Shown here piece after piece: positions 16,846-26,290 of a stretch of 64,000 nt of DNA. The notes under the pieces were generated by a model. It did no database searches and was not told the DNA's origin. It saw nothing but the letters and a program-made list of their open reading frames with translations. The translations under genes were made by a program, and so were the position numbers. Numbering within the stretch: the first letter of the stretch is position 1; each line of letters begins with the position of its first letter. The DNA comes from Gammaproteobacteria bacterium (GTDB taxonomy: Bacteria > Pseudomonadota > Gammaproteobacteria > Burkholderiales > Nitrosomonadaceae): contig JAUIIB010000002.1 of the NCBI GenBank assembly GCA_030431985.1, forward strand, positions 80,124-144,123, in the 5' to 3' direction.

Positions 16846-19800
16846 ATGACTGAGAATAAAATAAAAAAAGGTCTTGCCAATCTGGTTGTATCTATTGCTG
16901 CCGCTTTGTTTTGTACCGGTATATTCGGTCAAACCGAAGAACAACAGCTTGCGGAATTTTCAATTCATCTGTTTCAGGATGGATTGCCCGTTGCCGGTGC
17001 CGAATTAAATATTCTGAGTATGGATCATAGTGGATCCGGTAAACAATTAATAGAAGATTTACCTGTGTATAAATGGGGCGCCGGTGACGAAACTGCAATT
17101 AAAACAAATGAAGGCGGTAGTATTGCCGCAAAATTGCCACCTGGCAATTACCATATGAATCTGGTATCGGACGGACAGTCGTTTGATTTTGATTTGTCAC
17201 TGCAACCTGACGAGAATGTTCAGATCTTATTAACTTTTTTTCCAGACGGACGTGAACCGTTACTTAATATTGAAAGTTCGGTTTCTGGTACACAGGCGGG
17301 CAGCGCACTTAGTGAAAAACCACAAGTTGAGGGTGACGGTATCATCAGAGTGCAAGTACTTTCGGCAGAAACTAAAAAGCCTGTAAAAGATGCTCAAATC
17401 TTTGTCAGCGGTCTGCGGCAACAACTACGGACCGACGAAAAAGGCAATTTGGAAGCGGAAATTCCAGTTGGAAACTACAGTGTATCACTATTGCATCCTG
17501 CATATAGCAGTCAAACACAAGATGAAGTGGAAATTGCCTTGAACCAAACCACTGAACTGTCGTTCAATTTAACTCCGGCGGGTGTTGAACTGGCTGAATA
17601 TGTGGTTCTGGAACCTCACTTGGCAGGTACACTGGCTTCCGTAATCGCAGAACAGAAAACCTCTGCAGAGGTAACAACTGTATTAGGGGCCGAACAATTC
17701 AGCCGCGGTGGTGACTCGGACGTAGCCAGTGCTCTTAGAAGAGCCTCAGGATTAACGCTGGTTGGCGGTCAATTTATTTTTATACGCGGTCTTGGAGAAC
17801 GGTTTTCCTCAACACTGGTTAACGGTGCCGCAGTTCCAAGCCCAGATGCAACACGCCGCGTTGTACCGCTTGATCTGTTCCCCACTAATTTTTTAGAAAG
17901 TGTACTGGTACAAAAAACCTATTCGGCTGACCGCCCCGGAGAATTTGCAGGAGGCACCTTGGAAATGCGCACGCGTGGTATACCGGATGAGTTTTTCTTT
18001 AATTTTACCGCGAGTACCGGATTCAACGACAATGCCAGTTTTTCAGATGGATTGACTTATAAAGGTGGCGGTATTGATTTCCTGAGTTTTGACGATGGCG
18101 CCCGAGATATGCCTGGCTCAATTGCCGCCGCAATTGCTGACGGCGGTTCTATTCAACCGCAAACTGCATTTAACCCGGACGGGTTTACGCCCGCTCAGAT
18201 CGAAACATTTGGTGAAGACCTATCGGGTGTATGGGATGTGTCTGAAAAAACGCCGGGGCCGGACAGTGGGTTTGATGTAGCCACGGGTAACGTGTTTGAT
18301 ATTGGTGATTTCAGGACAGGGTTTGTAGCAGCAGGTAGCTGGAATCAAAAATTTAGAAAACAGAATGAAATTAATCGAGAATTTACACCGACAACTACCG
18401 ACGATAGTCTGCGTTTAATTCAGGATTTCGATACCAGGAGGTCGTTGCGAATGACGGAGCTTAACGGTTATTTGGCAGCGGATTTGGAATATAAAGATAA
18501 TCATCGTATTTTCTCAAAAACCATGTTTCTGCGTCAGGCACGGGATGAAGCGCGCATCAGCCAGGGGTTTACTGATGCAGAAGTCACCGACATCCGCCGG
18601 ACCAAATTGCGGTTTTTTTCTAACCAGCTCTTCATGCAACAGGTAGGTGGCGATCACAAGTTTGATTGGGCCAACGATTTGTCCGTTCATTGGCTGTATA
18701 CCAATGCGACAGCTAAGCGGAATGAGCCCAAGACGCGTGACTATCGCTTTGATGAATTGAATGATGGCTCCTTTGCATTCTCCCGTCGGGCAGACAGTAA
18801 CCAGATTTTTTTCGCTGATCTTATTGATGAAGACGAAAGCTGGCGTGTGGATACCGAATTACCGCTGGAATTTACGCCTGAATATAAAATGAAGTTAAAA
18901 GGCGGCTTTATCCATCAGAAAAAAACGCGAGAATCAAGCATTAACCGCTTTGCATTTTTTCCTGTTGGCCCGATTGGCACGGATCCTGCAATTCTTGGTT
19001 TATCGTCGTTAGAATCGATTCTTCAACCCTCTAACATTGGCCCTAATGGTTTCCAGCTTCGCGATACCACACGACCAACAGACAGTTATAATGCGTCACA
19101 GAAGCTGTTTTCTTATTATGGAAAAATGGATTTTTCTATCTATGACCGGTTCAATATTACCGGTGGTGCACGATGGGAACAGAATAACCAATTTGTAGAA
19201 ACGTTCCAGAACGTTGCCAATTCGAATCAATCGGTTACCAGTGAAATCGACCGTACTGATATGCTGCCATCCGTAACGGCAACCTGGTATGTTTCGGACA
19301 AGCAGCAGTTGCGGGCCGGTTTCAGCCAGACTATATCCAGGCCTGATTTCAGGGAATTATCTCCCGCGCCTTTTACTGATCTGAATACTAATCAGGAAAC
19401 CACCGGTAATCCGGATTTGCAGCAGACGGACATTACTAATTTTGATGTGCGCTGGGAGTATTATTTGTCGCCCAACGAAAATCTTTTAGCCAGTTTTTTC
19501 TGGAAAGATTTAACGCGCCCTATTGAATTAGTGACGTTACCGGGAACGGCAGGGCTGCAAACTTATCAGAATGCCGATAAAGCAAAGGTATTTGGGTTCG
19601 AAGTGGAAATGCTTAAAGAGCTCGGTTTTATCCATCCATGGCTGGAAAATTTTTATGCCGGCGGCAACTATACCTGGTCAGATTCCAATGTAAAACTGAA
19701 CGCGGAAAACCTCGGTGCGCAGACGACCAATAACCGTCCTTTACAGGGGCATTCCTCGCAAATTTTCAACTTCCAGCTTGGTTATGAAAATCCCGGCTGG

Positions 19801-20061
19801 GGTTCTCAGGCAACATTACTCTATAATATTGCCAGTAAACGTATCGTTTCTGCTGGCTTGCTTGGTGCACCAGATAAGTTTGAGCAACCCTTTCATCAGC
19901 TTGACTTTGTATTTAGTCAAACGGTTAACAAATGGATGACGGTACGCGTTAACATGAGGAATTTGCTGGATGATGATGTTCTGATTTTACAGGGTGGTGA
20001 ATTAACGCGGCAATTTCACAGAGGACGCCAGTTTAATTTAAGTGTACGTATTAACTTATAG
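16846..20061 (+). CDS. Large TonB-dependent outer-membrane receptor with regulatory-like N-terminal domains
   Basis: A 1071-residue receptor. The signal peptide ends near GIFG. Two carboxypeptidase-regulatory-like beta domains follow (about 38-130 and 165-245). The plug starts near 270 (EVTTVLGAEQFSRGGDSDVA) and includes FIFIRGLGERFSSTLVNGA. The rest is a 22-strand type barrel ending RQFNLSVRINL. The substrate cannot be read from sequence; no siderophore synthesis or haem genes are near. It is the terminal gene of the DUF3450-ExbB-ExbB-ExbD-TonB-TPR locus, so it should be the dedicated client of this TonB. The start is ATG 16846. Confidence 0.9.
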   Translation: MTENKIKKGLANLVVSIAAALFCTGIFGQTEEQQLAEFSIHLFQDGLPVAGAELNILSMDHSGSGKQLIEDLPVYKWGAGDETAIKTNEGGSIAAKLPPGNYHMNLVSDGQSFDFDLSLQPDENVQILLTFFPDGREPLLNIESSVSGTQAGSALSEKPQVEGDGIIRVQVLSAETKKPVKDAQIFVSGLRQQLRTDEKGNLEAEIPVGNYSVSLLHPAYSSQTQDEVEIALNQTTELSFNLTPAGVELAEYVVLEPHLAGTLASVIAEQKTSAEVTTVLGAEQFSRGGDSDVASALRRASGLTLVGGQFIFIRGLGERFSSTLVNGAAVPSPDATRRVVPLDLFPTNFLESVLVQKTYSADRPGEFAGGTLEMRTRGIPDEFFFNFTASTGFNDNASFSDGLTYKGGGIDFLSFDDGARDMPGSIAAAIADGGSIQPQTAFNPDGFTPAQIETFGEDLSGVWDVSEKTPGPDSGFDVATGNVFDIGDFRTGFVAAGSWNQKFRKQNEINREFTPTTTDDSLRLIQDFDTRRSLRMTELNGYLAADLEYKDNHRIFSKTMFLRQARDEARISQGFTDAEVTDIRRTKLRFFSNQLFMQQVGGDHKFDWANDLSVHWLYTNATAKRNEPKTRDYRFDELNDGSFAFSRRADSNQIFFADLIDEDESWRVDTELPLEFTPEYKMKLKGGFIHQKKTRESSINRFAFFPVGPIGTDPAILGLSSLESILQPSNIGPNGFQLRDTTRPTDSYNASQKLFSYYGKMDFSIYDRFNITGGARWEQNNQFVETFQNVANSNQSVTSEIDRTDMLPSVTATWYVSDKQQLRAGFSQTISRPDFRELSPAPFTDLNTNQETTGNPDLQQTDITNFDVRWEYYLSPNENLLASFFWKDLTRPIELVTLPGTAGLQTYQNADKAKVFGFEVEMLKELGFIHPWLENFYAGGNYTWSDSNVKLNAENLGAQTTNNRPLQGHSSQIFNFQLGYENPGWGSQATLLYNIASKRIVSAGLLGAPDKFEQPFHQLDFVFSQTVNKWMTVRVNMRNLLDDDVLILQGGELTRQFHRGRQFNLSVRINL

Positions 20062-20109
20062 AGTTAGGTTATTACACTGTTTTAACATCTACTGCATTAC
20101 CAAGACATA

Positions 20110-20140
20110 GTTATTCCAGTGTTATTTCAACTGGAATAAC
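20110..20140. terminator. Hairpin between converging receptor gene and hpnA
   Basis: Perfect 11-bp stem GTTATTCCAGT (20110-20120) and ACTGGAATAAC (20130-20140) with a 9-nt loop holding the hpnA stop codon. There is no T-run on either side, so it is either a weak bidirectional terminator or a 3'-end stabiliser. Confidence 0.5.
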
Positions 20141-21116
20141 CATTATTTCGATACCAGTTCACTGCATCTTCAAGCGCAAGTTTAGCAGGCCGATATTGAT
20201 AATTTAATTCGTGGATCGCTTTGTCACTGGTAAAGTACATGAGCTTTTTAGCCATACGCAAACTATCCAGTGTGACACGTGGTTCTCGTTGTGTGACGGT
20301 CGCAATTTTCTCCATTATCCATGCAACCGGTAATATTGCGTTAACCGGGATAGCGGCACGTTTTTTATTTTGGCCGAGAATACCATCCAAGGTTTGAAGA
20401 ATTTCCAAAAGCGTCATATTCTCACCGCCTAGAATATATTGCTCTCCCGGAAGTCCCTTCTCATACGCTAATAAGTGGCCTTGGGCAATATCGTCAACAT
20501 GCGCTATATTCAGACCGGTATTGACATATGCAGGCATTTTATCGTGCATGACGTCAAGTACAATACGGCCGGTCGGTGTTGGTCGTATGTCGCGCGGTCC
20601 GATAGGCGCAGAAGGATTAACAATAACCAGCGGGAGCTGATGTTGAACAGTCAGCTCTTTAACTGTTTGTTCTGCAATATACTTTGAACGCTTATAGTGA
20701 CCGTTAACTGTATTGAGGCTGGATGGCGTTGCTTCATTCGCCGGCGTACCGTCGGTGGTCAAACCCAATGCCGCCACACTACTGGTGTACACAATTTTTT
20801 CTAATCCTGCATTTGCAGCAGCAATAATTAACGCTCTGGTACCTTGAACGTTGATCGCATACATGGTTTGTGGGTCGGGAACCCACAAACGATAGTCCGC
20901 AGCAACGTGAAAAAGGGTATCACATCCTTTAACTGCATATTCGAGCGAATGATGGTCGCGTAAATCGCCTTCGATTACCTCTACAGGTAAATTTTCTATA
21001 TTGCGCTTGTCACTGTTATTTCTAACCAAAAGGCGTACATCATGACCCGCTTTTAATAAACAGCGCATGACTGCTGAACCCAAAAAGCCCGTTGCGCCAG
21101 TAACTAATGATTTCAT
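20127..21116 (-). CDS. hpnA: Hopanoid-associated sugar epimerase HpnA
   Basis: A 329-residue short-chain NAD(P)-dependent epimerase/dehydratase. The nucleotide-binding motif GATGFLGSAV is at residues 7-16. YTSSVAALG and the catalytic YKRSK (Tyr-x-x-x-Lys) follow. FHVAADYRLWVPDPQTMYAIN matches the HpnA subgroup found in hopanoid gene clusters. It lies downstream of a squalene synthase gene on the same strand, which supports a triterpenoid role. Its exact reaction in hopanoid side-chain metabolism is not settled. The cyclase (shc) is not in the window. Confidence 0.87.
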   Translation of the reverse strand: MKSLVTGATGFLGSAVMRCLLKAGHDVRLLVRNNSDKRNIENLPVEVIEGDLRDHHSLEYAVKGCDTLFHVAADYRLWVPDPQTMYAINVQGTRALIIAAANAGLEKIVYTSSVAALGLTTDGTPANEATPSSLNTVNGHYKRSKYIAEQTVKELTVQHQLPLVIVNPSAPIGPRDIRPTPTGRIVLDVMHDKMPAYVNTGLNIAHVDDIAQGHLLAYEKGLPGEQYILGGENMTLLEILQTLDGILGQNKKRAAIPVNAILPVAWIMEKIATVTQREPRVTLDSLRMAKKLMYFTSDKAIHELNYQYRPAKLALEDAVNWYRNNGYSS

Positions 21117-21175
21117 ATATAAGAAGCTGATTTTGTAATCTGCCGCTGACTCATAAAACCGGTCAGTCGGCAGTG

Positions 21176-22261
21176 CTAACGCTTGAACAATAACTCATCT
21201 GGGATTTCAATTTCAGGAAGATCACGCGCCGAGATACTGAATAATCGATTGAGTATCCAATCATTGCTTGCAAATAAGCTGGTGGTCAGAACGGTTGTTT
21301 TAACAGCACGCCGGCTGATTTTTACTTGCTGGCCATTGCTGAAATCGCGGTGACGGTTAATTTTATTTAATGTAAGTACTGCCATCCCTAATGCCCATAA
21401 GCAAAATTTACGAATACCTTTTTCGTGAGTCGGCAATAAACAGGTATAGGTCAGGGCATTGTATAAATGTTTTTTAGCGATGCCAATGAGCGCCGCTAAA
21501 CCCGCTTCAAAACGTTTGTCTTGATGGCCAGATTGAAGTTCTCTCAAAATAAACCCATTATCCAGAAAAATATCTTGCGGCAACCAGCATGCGCCACGCT
21601 CACGATCATCCCATATGTCTTTAAGGATATTGGTCATCTGTAAACCTTGTCCGAAAGAAACGGATAGTTTCATCAATTCCGACTTGTTTTGATTGATTTC
21701 AGGTGAGTAATCACAAAACAGTTCAGTCAACATTTCACCAACGACACCAGCAACATAGTAACAGTACAGATTCATGGCAGGAAGGTCTTTCAAACCGTCC
21801 AAAGTTTCTGTGTCCTGGTAGTCAGCCATACCCCGGCTCATGATTCGTACGCAGCGTTCTAACGCTTTTCGCTGATTGGTATTGAAACTGTGCGTGACGC
21901 GAATAACGGCCGGGGCATGTTTGATCAAATCATGTTCAGCCGGAATCGTATGATCGGACAACAAAGGGTACAATTCTTTTGAAAACTGTTCTGCGGCAAT
22001 ATTTCCGCAAACAACTTCGGAAAACATATCGGACAAACGGCGTGTTTGTTCAGACGTCAGCGCGTTATCGTCTTCAATAGTATCGGTTATTCTGCATAGT
22101 AAGTAAGCGTTGCCAATAACATGACGCAGTGCTTCGGGAAGCTGCGGAATCGTTAAAGCAAAAGTGCGTGAAACACCGTTTAAAATATTAAGCTGATATT
22201 GCTCGTCATCTAAACTCGGTGGTTGATTGATCATATATGATTCATTGAACTGGGAAGTCAT
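21176..22261 (-). CDS. Squalene synthase (one-step, ERG9-like)
   Basis: A squalene/phytoene synthase family enzyme of 361 residues that joins two farnesyl diphosphates. The first aspartate motif is LLCRITDTIEDD near 55-66 and the second is QMTNILKDIWDDRERGA near 210-226. NGVSRTFALTIPQLP and YCYYVAGVVGEMLT resemble eukaryotic-type squalene synthase more than the HpnC/HpnD pair, so direct synthesis of squalene is inferred. It would feed hopanoid synthesis with hpnA just downstream (59 bp). ATG 22261 is used; ATG 22234 is possible. There is no C-terminal membrane anchor. Confidence 0.85.
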   Translation of the reverse strand: MTSQFNESYMINQPPSLDDEQYQLNILNGVSRTFALTIPQLPEALRHVIGNAYLLCRITDTIEDDNALTSEQTRRLSDMFSEVVCGNIAAEQFSKELYPLLSDHTIPAEHDLIKHAPAVIRVTHSFNTNQRKALERCVRIMSRGMADYQDTETLDGLKDLPAMNLYCYYVAGVVGEMLTELFCDYSPEINQNKSELMKLSVSFGQGLQMTNILKDIWDDRERGACWLPQDIFLDNGFILRELQSGHQDKRFEAGLAALIGIAKKHLYNALTYTCLLPTHEKGIRKFCLWALGMAVLTLNKINRHRDFSNGQQVKISRRAVKTTVLTTSLFASNDWILNRLFSISARDLPEIEIPDELLFKR

Positions 22262-22272
22262 ATTTTAATATT

Positions 22273-23529
22273 TTACATCGGCAATAGGGTTTCCGAGGCA
22301 ATCAACTGATCAATTGTTTCACGCGCTCTGATGAGATGAATTGTTTCGCCGTCGACCATGACTTCAGCCGCTCGCGGACGCGTATTATAATTGGAACCCA
22401 TACTCATACCGTAAGCGCCCGATGACATGACTGCCAGCAGGTCGTCGGCTTTGAGAACGAGCTTGCGATCGTGCCCTAAATAATCTCCAGTTTCACAAAC
22501 TGGACCGACTACCTGGTAATTGCAGATGTCGCCTTCACTTTTAATGACTGGTAAGATTTTATGATAGGCCTGATATAAGGAAGGGCGCATCAAATCATTC
22601 ATGGCGGCATCAACGATTGCAAAACTTCTATCAGGTGTATGTTTGATATAAGCGGTTTTGGTCAATAACAAGCCAGCATTCCCGATCAAGGAGCGTCCCG
22701 GTTCTATAATCAAACGTAGATTAGCTGGCCCAAGGGTTTCACGTAACGCAGAAACATAATCCTGAATTGAAGGGATAACTTCGTCAGAATAACGTATACC
22801 CAATCCACCACCAAGGTCCAGATGAGAAATGCGCAGTTTTTTGGATTGTAGACGGTGCAACAAATCGACTAATTTTCTACCTGCTTGTATAAAAGGGTCA
22901 AGTTCTGTCAATTGCGATCCAATATGACAATCCAACCCAATAAATCGAATATATGGAAAAATATCCGTTGACCGATAAATATGCTCCGCTTCTTCAATCG
23001 GAATTCCAAATTTGTTTTCCTTTAATCCGGTAGAGATATAGGGATGTGTTTTGGCATCAACATCTGGATTAACCCGCAGGCTGACGGGTGCCATTTTGTT
23101 CATTGCTGCCGCGATTTGATTGAGTAACTGCAATTCCGCAATCGATTCAACGTTAAAGCACAATATATCTGCCGCCAGGGCCATTCGTATTTCGTCAGCT
23201 AATTTACCCACACCAGAGAATACTGTTTTCTTAGGGTCTCCTCCGGCTTTTATTACGCGCTGCAATTCACCACCAGAAACGATATCAAATCCACTACCCA
23301 GTTTTGCCAGCAGGTTCAGAACGGCAAGATTGGAATTAGCTTTTACCGCATAACAGATTAGATAATCATCGTCGGAAAACGCTTGTTGGAACGCATTATA
23401 GGTTGTAGTTATTGCATTACGTGAGTAAACGTAGCAAGGTGTGCCAAACTCTTTTGCAATAGATTCCAATGGAACCTGCTCGGCATAAAGTGCGTTCTGC
23501 CGATACTCAAATTGAGGAAAATCGCTCAT
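22273..23529 (-). CDS. lysA: Diaminopimelate decarboxylase
   Basis: Last step of lysine synthesis: meso-diaminopimelate to lysine plus CO2. It has the PLP-binding lysine in ICYAVKANSN near residue 60, the glycine-rich HLDLGGGLGI near 240, EPGRSLIGNAG, and GPVCETGDYLG with the substrate-contacting cysteine and glutamate. 418 residues is the family length. The start ATG overlaps the lptM stop by 4 nt (23526-23529), so the two genes are translationally coupled, as in many proteobacteria. Confidence 0.96.
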   Translation of the reverse strand: MSDFPQFEYRQNALYAEQVPLESIAKEFGTPCYVYSRNAITTTYNAFQQAFSDDDYLICYAVKANSNLAVLNLLAKLGSGFDIVSGGELQRVIKAGGDPKKTVFSGVGKLADEIRMALAADILCFNVESIAELQLLNQIAAAMNKMAPVSLRVNPDVDAKTHPYISTGLKENKFGIPIEEAEHIYRSTDIFPYIRFIGLDCHIGSQLTELDPFIQAGRKLVDLLHRLQSKKLRISHLDLGGGLGIRYSDEVIPSIQDYVSALRETLGPANLRLIIEPGRSLIGNAGLLLTKTAYIKHTPDRSFAIVDAAMNDLMRPSLYQAYHKILPVIKSEGDICNYQVVGPVCETGDYLGHDRKLVLKADDLLAVMSSGAYGMSMGSNYNTRPRAAEVMVDGETIHLIRARETIDQLIASETLLPM

Positions 23530-23696
23530 TCTTCTGTTTCATCTTTAACGTCGGTAGGAGCGGCAGGCGGTGTCTCGGGAGACATAGAAACAGGTGGCGC
23601 TTCATTATTTGGTAGATAAAGCGGACCTTTATTGCCGCAGGCCGTGAATATAATTAATATGAATGTTGTATATAAAGTTGCTTTTAAATAATACAT
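23526..23696 (-). CDS. lptM: LptM (YifL-type) small lipoprotein
   Basis: A 56-residue protein from ATG 23696. The signal sequence ends in lipobox FTAC (C20), and CGNKGPLYLP right after the cysteine is the invariant signature of LptM/YifL. The remainder is a Pro/Glu/Thr-rich tail. LptM assists disulfide maturation of the LPS translocon LptDE at the outer membrane. It is directly upstream of lysA with a 4-nt overlap, the classical arrangement. Confidence 0.9.
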   Translation of the reverse strand: MYYLKATLYTTFILIIFTACGNKGPLYLPNNEAPPVSMSPETPPAAPTDVKDETEE

Positions 23697-23981
23697 CTGT
23701 ATAGGACTAAACTATTTCCATGAACAGTGAGTTGGGAATACTACCATAAGCTTTTGCCGGAATCGCTTGTCATTATCTTGGATTGCCTTAGGGATATCGT
23801 CATAAGTTATGTACATTTCTGCGCGAGCAGTTGTTCTTTGAACAAAATTATCGGCGTTTTTGTTCCGTTCGTCCCTTTCTTGAATATGCTTTAACATGTG
23901 TCTATGGGACAAAATCTTGATCCTTTTGCCCGAAAAGCAAACAGAATTGTACATAACTCATGACAACACCCCTAATAATAT
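23697..23981. other. Gap without a recognised gene beyond lptM
   Basis: A 285-bp gap. In many relatives the frataxin gene cyaY lies divergently next to lptM; nothing frataxin-like is readable here on either strand. An 80-codon frame on the minus strand (23712-23954) has no recognisable family and no convincing ribosome site, so it is not called. Confidence 0.4.
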
Positions 23982-24602
23982 TTATGTTCCGTTCAACGCT
24001 GTTTGCAGCCACTGTACTAAATCCCCTAATAAACGGTTGTTGGCTACAGCGAATGCATCGGCGGCTCCCTGTGCATCAGCGGTAGGGGTGGTTTCTAATG
24101 TACTAAAGCTTTTTTGAGCGATCAACCGATGTGTATTATTGACAAGGCTCGCACGAAAGCGAATCATGACATGGCTGTCATGTTCACTACCGAAAATTTG
24201 TGAAAATTCTTCAAGTTCTATATAGAGTCTGTTTTCTGCGATGGCTATACTGCTATCATTAATGACTAAATGTGATGTTGTGTCGGTAATTCTTTGTTTT
24301 ATTTGTTGTGTTAGTAAAAAAGCCGGTGGAGAAGCCCAGCGGCTATGGGCATAAGTATAAGCTTGTATGGGGTTATGGTACGCGAGACGGTAGCTAATAT
24401 CTCGGGTATCAAGCCACGAGGGCGCAGTAATGGGTGCTATAAGTATTTTTTTGCCTTTTTGTTCGCCAGTTTGGATGGGCTGGCCAGTATATTCGGGAGG
24501 ATAAACTGCAAAATTATAAGTGGCTATTGGAATCTTGGCTTGAGGGGTTACCGAGCAACCGGAAATAAGCAATACGCTCAGCATTAGTTTAAACTTTTTC
24601 AT
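23982..24602 (-). CDS. ABC-transport auxiliary lipoprotein (PqiC-like)
   Basis: A 206-residue lipoprotein: signal peptide with lipobox LISGC (C16), then the ABC-type transport auxiliary domain (old DUF330) with FAVYPPEYTGQP and DTRDISYRLAYHNP. PqiC-type lipoproteins sit in the outer membrane and help MCE transport systems move phospholipids. It starts inside the stop of the MlaD gene (4-nt overlap) and closes the mlaE-mlaF-mlaD unit. It takes the place of MlaC/MlaB, making the system a hybrid of Mla and Pqi layouts. Confidence 0.82.
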   Translation of the reverse strand: MKKFKLMLSVLLISGCSVTPQAKIPIATYNFAVYPPEYTGQPIQTGEQKGKKILIAPITAPSWLDTRDISYRLAYHNPIQAYTYAHSRWASPPAFLLTQQIKQRITDTTSHLVINDSSIAIAENRLYIELEEFSQIFGSEHDSHVMIRFRASLVNNTHRLIAQKSFSTLETTPTADAQGAADAFAVANNRLLGDLVQWLQTALNGT

Positions 24603-25501
24603 TGAGAAATCTCACCGGGAGCAACGAAACCATTTTCACCCGGCCCCGGCTGTGGTGGCGGTCGTCCAAAAACAAACATTTGCGGGTTTTCCTCCAACTG
24701 TTGTAAAACTCGATCCAGATTTTGCGAATTACGAATAAGGCCGCTGCTGACCTTGCGTAATTCCGGGATAGTAGTGGCCATCTCTTGTGCACTGGCGGAC
24801 AAACTGTCAATTATCCCATCTTGCCGGTTCATACTGCGAATTGATTGATTGATTTCAGCTAACAGTTCGTCAAGATGTTTTACCAATACACCGGATTCTA
24901 CAGTTAAGTCTGTCATCGATTCGAGTATGGGTTGTAAACTTCCAGCAAGATTATCAAAATTACGCGTCGTTTTTTCTATATTTTTTAAAATCTTTGTGAT
25001 CTGATCCTGATTATCATCATTGAGTAGTTGGTGCATCTTAACAATTAACTCATTGACATTATTTAATATATTCTGTCCACGACCGGTAACTTCATCGAGT
25101 AGTGAAGGACGCATGGAAATTTGTGCATCTTCTGACAATGTTTCGGAAGTAACATCAGTGCTATTACTCAGTTGGATATAGGCTAAACCGGTAATGCCCT
25201 GATAGCCAAGTTGCGCATAAACATTTGCGGGTAACCGGATGTTACCGTCTATCGCAATATCTATTTTAATCTGCTGTACGTTTTCGGGATCAAAATAAAT
25301 TCGATTGACTTTACCTATATTTACACCGCGGTAATAGACTGATGCCTGTACACTTAAACCTGTTACCGATTCCTGCGATACGATCTGGTAATGATCGTGC
25401 TCAATTGAATCGCCCTTGAACCATTCAGCCACAACGAGAACGACAACACTTAGACAAATGACAAAAAGACCAGCTATAAGTGCGTGGGATCGGTTTTCCA
25501 T
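24599..25501 (-). CDS. mlaD: MlaD-like MCE-domain protein
   Basis: A 300-residue inner-membrane protein with one N-terminal helix (ALIAGLFVICLSVVVLVVA, residues 7-25) and one MCE domain (about 38-120, with SVYYRGVNIGKVNRI). A long helical region and a Pro-rich tail follow. MCE proteins form hexameric rings that carry phospholipids across the periplasm. It overlaps the ATPase gene by 28 bp and the lipoprotein gene by 4 bp, so it is tightly coupled. It is longer than E. coli MlaD (183 residues), closer to LetB/PqiB-like helical types. Confidence 0.87.
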   Translation of the reverse strand: MENRSHALIAGLFVICLSVVVLVVAEWFKGDSIEHDHYQIVSQESVTGLSVQASVYYRGVNIGKVNRIYFDPENVQQIKIDIAIDGNIRLPANVYAQLGYQGITGLAYIQLSNSTDVTSETLSEDAQISMRPSLLDEVTGRGQNILNNVNELIVKMHQLLNDDNQDQITKILKNIEKTTRNFDNLAGSLQPILESMTDLTVESGVLVKHLDELLAEINQSIRSMNRQDGIIDSLSASAQEMATTIPELRKVSSGLIRNSQNLDRVLQQLEENPQMFVFGRPPPQPGPGENGFVAPGEISQ

Positions 25502-26280
25502 GATGGTTTCCTGGGGTCAGTGTGTTGGTGTTTGTCCTGTATATTCTTGAAAAAGTTTTTTATAAAGGGATGTGTGTGATTGCATATCCGAGCTAATGAG
25601 CCCGTTGCGATTACTTTTTTTTCGGCTAAAACAGCGATACGGTCTGACAAACCGACCAATGTATCGAGGTCATGAGTGACCATAACAATGGTTAAATCCA
25701 GCTTATTACGCATATCCTGAATGATCTCCACAAAGCTTTGGCTAAGCTCGGGATCAAGACCTGCTGTAGGCTCGTCCAGAAATAACAATTCGGGATCAAG
25801 CGCCAGTGCACGTGCCAGAGAAACACGCTTAATCATGCCGCCTGATAGATTTGCAGGCATTTTGTGAGTATGTTCAGGGCCTATGGCAACCATATTCAAT
25901 TTAATCATGACAAGATCATGGATCGTTTGCTCATCGAACACACGAAGTTCGCGTAACGGCAAAGCAATATTGTCATAAACTGTCAAAGCGCTAAACAAAG
26001 CCCCTTGCTGAAACAACACGCCGGTTCGGTTACGAATACTTTTGCGCAAAGTTAAGCTGTCATTATAACGCGATCTTCCAAAAATTCGGACATGTCCTTT
26101 TGCGGGATATTCCAGCCCCAACATTTGACGCAACAGTGTTGTCTTGCCACTACCTGAACCGCCGACGAGCGTCAAAACTTCACCTTTTTTAACTTCCAGA
26201 TTTAAGTTCTCGTGCACGATATGCTGACCGAAACGCGTTTGCAAACCTTCTATTTCAATGATGTCGGAAGCATGGTTCAT
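25474..26280 (-). CDS. mlaF: Phospholipid ABC transporter ATPase MlaF
   Basis: The ATP-binding subunit, 268 residues. Walker A is GGSGSGKTTLLRQ near 38-50. The Q-loop is VLFQQGALFSALTVYDN, the signature NLSGGMIKRVSLARA, and Walker B LLFLDEPTAGLDP with the switch histidine in VTHDLD. QQGALFSALTV is characteristic of the MlaF group. It powers lipid movement through the MlaE permease encoded 10 bp upstream. Confidence 0.93.
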   Translation of the reverse strand: MNHASDIIEIEGLQTRFGQHIVHENLNLEVKKGEVLTLVGGSGSGKTTLLRQMLGLEYPAKGHVRIFGRSRYNDSLTLRKSIRNRTGVLFQQGALFSALTVYDNIALPLRELRVFDEQTIHDLVMIKLNMVAIGPEHTHKMPANLSGGMIKRVSLARALALDPELLFLDEPTAGLDPELSQSFVEIIQDMRNKLDLTIVMVTHDLDTLVGLSDRIAVLAEKKVIATGSLARICNHTHPFIKNFFKNIQDKHQHTDPRKPSWKTDPTHL

Positions 26281-26290
26281 ATATTAGCGT

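Noticed and set aside
23712..23954. 80-codon minus-strand frame next to lptM, considered as a cyaY remnant
   Set aside because: No frataxin motifs on either strand and no ribosome site.
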